Shown one piece after another: positions 62,659-64,000 of a stretch of DNA of 64,000 bases (positions within the stretch are counted from its first letter, which is position 1; the number at the start of each line of letters is the position of its first letter). The position numbers and the translations under genes are program-made. The notes under the pieces are model-generated. The model saw only the letters and a list, made by a program, of their open reading frames with translations. It ran no database searches and was not told the DNA's origin. The stretch is from Muricoccus pecuniae. Its GTDB lineage: Bacteria; Pseudomonadota; Alphaproteobacteria; Acetobacterales; Acetobacteraceae. The stretch spans positions 124,001 to 188,000 of the forward strand of contig NZ_JACIJD010000009.1 of the NCBI RefSeq assembly GCF_014199205.1, given 5' to 3'.

Positions 62659-62813
62659 GGACCTCGGCTCGGCTGGTGATGCGTCGCAGCACATAGCGCC
62701 GCGGGGGTGATTCCCCAAGCCCGGGGCGGGTTCCGCGGCCCCGTTCGTTCCCCTTTCGTGCTTGCCCGCGGGCCGGGATGACCCCATATCCCGGAACCAT
62801 CCGGAGGCGTGAC

Positions 62814-64000
62814 GTGGAGCTGCGCGAGAAGCTCGAGATCCTGGCCGATGCGGCGAAGTACGACGCCTCCTGCGCCTCCTCCGGCACGGAGAAGCGGGAC
62901 AGCCGGGAGGGCGGGCTCGGCAGCACCGAGGGCATGGGGATCTGCCACGCCTACGCGCCGGACGGCCGCTGCATCTCGCTGCTGAAGGTGCTGCTGACGA
63001 ATGCCTGCGTCTTCGACTGCGCCTACTGCATCAACCGCGCCTCCTCCAACGTGCGGCGGGCGCGCTTCTCCGTGCGGGAGATCGTGAACCTCACGCTCGA
63101 CTTCTACCGCCGGAACTACATCGAGGGGCTGTTCCTCTCCTCCGGCATCATCCGCTCCCCCGACTACACGATGGAGCAGCTCGTCCGCGTGGCGCGGGAG
63201 CTGCGGGAGACGCACGGCTTCCGCGGCTACATCCACCTCAAGACCATCCCCGACGCCGACCCCGCCCTGCTGGCCGAGGCCGGGCGCCACGCCGACCGCC
63301 TCTCGATCAACGTGGAGCTGCCGGCGGCCGAGAGCCTGAAGGCGCTCGCGCCGGAGAAGGACGGGGCGCGCATCCGGGTCGCCATGGCCGGGCTGCGCTC
63401 GCGCATCGAGGAGGCGAAGGAGGCGCGGGCGGAGGCGGCGAAGGTGAGGGTGGCGATGTCGGGCGGCCCGCGCGCCGCGGCCCCCCGCTTCGCGCCCGCC
63501 GGGCAGTCCACCCAGATGATCGTCGGCGCCGATGCCTCGACCGACGAGACCGTGCTGAACACGAGCGCGACGCTCTACGGCTCCTACCGCCTCAGGCGCG
63601 TCTACTTCTCCGCCTACTCGCCCATCCCCGACGCCGCCGCCATCCTGCCGCCCGTGGCCCCGCCGCTGGTGCGGGAGCACCGGCTCTACCAGGCGGACTG
63701 GCTGCTGCGCTTCTACGGCTTCAGCGCCGCCGAGGTGATCTCGGGCGGGGAGGGCGGGATGCTCGACCTGGAGCTGGACCCCAAGCTCGCCTGGGCGCTG
63801 AAGAACCGCTGGATCTTCCCGCTGGACGTGAACCGGGTGGATCGCGAGGCGCTGCTGCGCGTACCCGGCCTCGGCGCGAAGACGGTGGAGAAGATCCTGT
63901 CGGCCCGTCGCGTGCGGTCGTTCCGCATGGCCGACCTCGCCCGCCTCCGGGTGAATCTGAGGAAGGTCGCGCCCTTCATCACGGCCGCCGACCACCGCCC
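62814..64000 (+). CDS. Putative DNA-modification/repair radical SAM protein (TIGR03916 type), truncated by window edge
   Basis: At least 395 residues from the GTG at 62814 (GGAGG 7 bp before). The radical SAM cluster motif is TNACVFDCAYCINRASS. The C-terminal part has the helix-hairpin-helix RVPGLGAKTVEKIL, a DNA-binding unit. The family has been named a putative DNA modification/repair enzyme and is usually adjacent to a TIGR03915 partner, which would lie beyond the right edge. Confidence 0.85.
   Translation, partial: MELREKLEILADAAKYDASCASSGTEKRDSREGGLGSTEGMGICHAYAPDGRCISLLKVLLTNACVFDCAYCINRASSNVRRARFSVREIVNLTLDFYRRNYIEGLFLSSGIIRSPDYTMEQLVRVARELRETHGFRGYIHLKTIPDADPALLAEAGRHADRLSINVELPAAESLKALAPEKDGARIRVAMAGLRSRIEEAKEARAEAAKVRVAMSGGPRAAAPRFAPAGQSTQMIVGADASTDETVLNTSATLYGSYRLRRVYFSAYSPIPDAAAILPPVAPPLVREHRLYQADWLLRFYGFSAAEVISGGEGGMLDLELDPKLAWALKNRWIFPLDVNRVDREALLRVPGLGAKTVEKILSARRVRSFRMADLARLRVNLRKVAPFITAADHR

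Overview
The window is a very GC-rich (about 70% or more by eye), densely packed bacterial chromosome segment. Gene content points to an alphaproteobacterium, most likely Acetobacteraceae/Rhodospirillales (Roseomonas-like). The markers are a Tim44-like protein next to mltA, an FYDLN-type acidic protein next to aroA-cmk-rpsA, a CP4-like EPSP synthase, an IalB protein, a DUF4170 protein, and a Crp/Fnr type common in that group. No rRNA, tRNA, CRISPR array, prophage or intact insertion sequence was seen, and most genes are housekeeping genes.

Layout. 0-4.7 kb: the left edge carries a leftward carrier-protein, membrane-protein and AMP-ligase unit, a deacetylase, an outer-membrane protein, a methyltransferase and an atypical crotonase. 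4.7-15.2 kb: rpsO-truB, mltA and a Tim44-like gene, a phosphatase, a chemoreceptor, secB, then a tightly coupled lutB-lutC-smr-xre-hydrolase operon. 15.2-20.3 kb: an O-acetyltransferase, a decayed TetR fragment, a Na/Pi transporter, an M20 peptidase. 20.4-36.3 kb: sppA-ihfB-lapA, folC-accD, a HAD phosphatase, cbpA-cbpM and a degenerate sensor kinase, aroM, trpA-trpB, trpF-pyrF, argG. 36.4-48 kb: a transposase-derived orphan, a second chemoreceptor, rlmN, ialB, hpf, a nitric-oxide module (hmp, a small ORF, a nitronate monooxygenase-like gene, and divergent nsrR with two operator-like palindromes), yghU, a Crp/Fnr regulator and an HWE kinase. 48-64 kb: an LLM oxidoreductase, a methyltransferase with ydcF, FYDLN, aroA-cmk, small ORFs, rpsA, a large adenylation/carrier/membrane-acyltransferase fusion, trxA, a sugar dehydrogenase, gpx, and a radical SAM DNA-repair candidate running off the right edge.

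The most unusual items are these: (1) the 935-residue fusion at 57363-60170, which joins an adenylation domain, a carrier domain and a membrane acyltransferase-3 domain in one chain; (2) a family of two-hairpin repeats at three tail-to-tail gene junctions, where two copies supply the stop codon of the upstream gene; (3) a MITE-like inverted-repeat element at another such junction; (4) a PAS/HWE kinase that has lost both the LOV cysteine and the phospho-accepting histidine; (5) a crotonase lacking both catalytic glutamates. Blocks that are normally contiguous in alphaproteobacteria (secB-timA-mltA-smr and rpsA-ihfB-lapA-pyrF-trpF-trpB-trpA-accD-folC-trxA) are present but scattered. Many operon junctions are four-base stop/start overlaps, which was used to choose several GTG, TTG and CTG starts.
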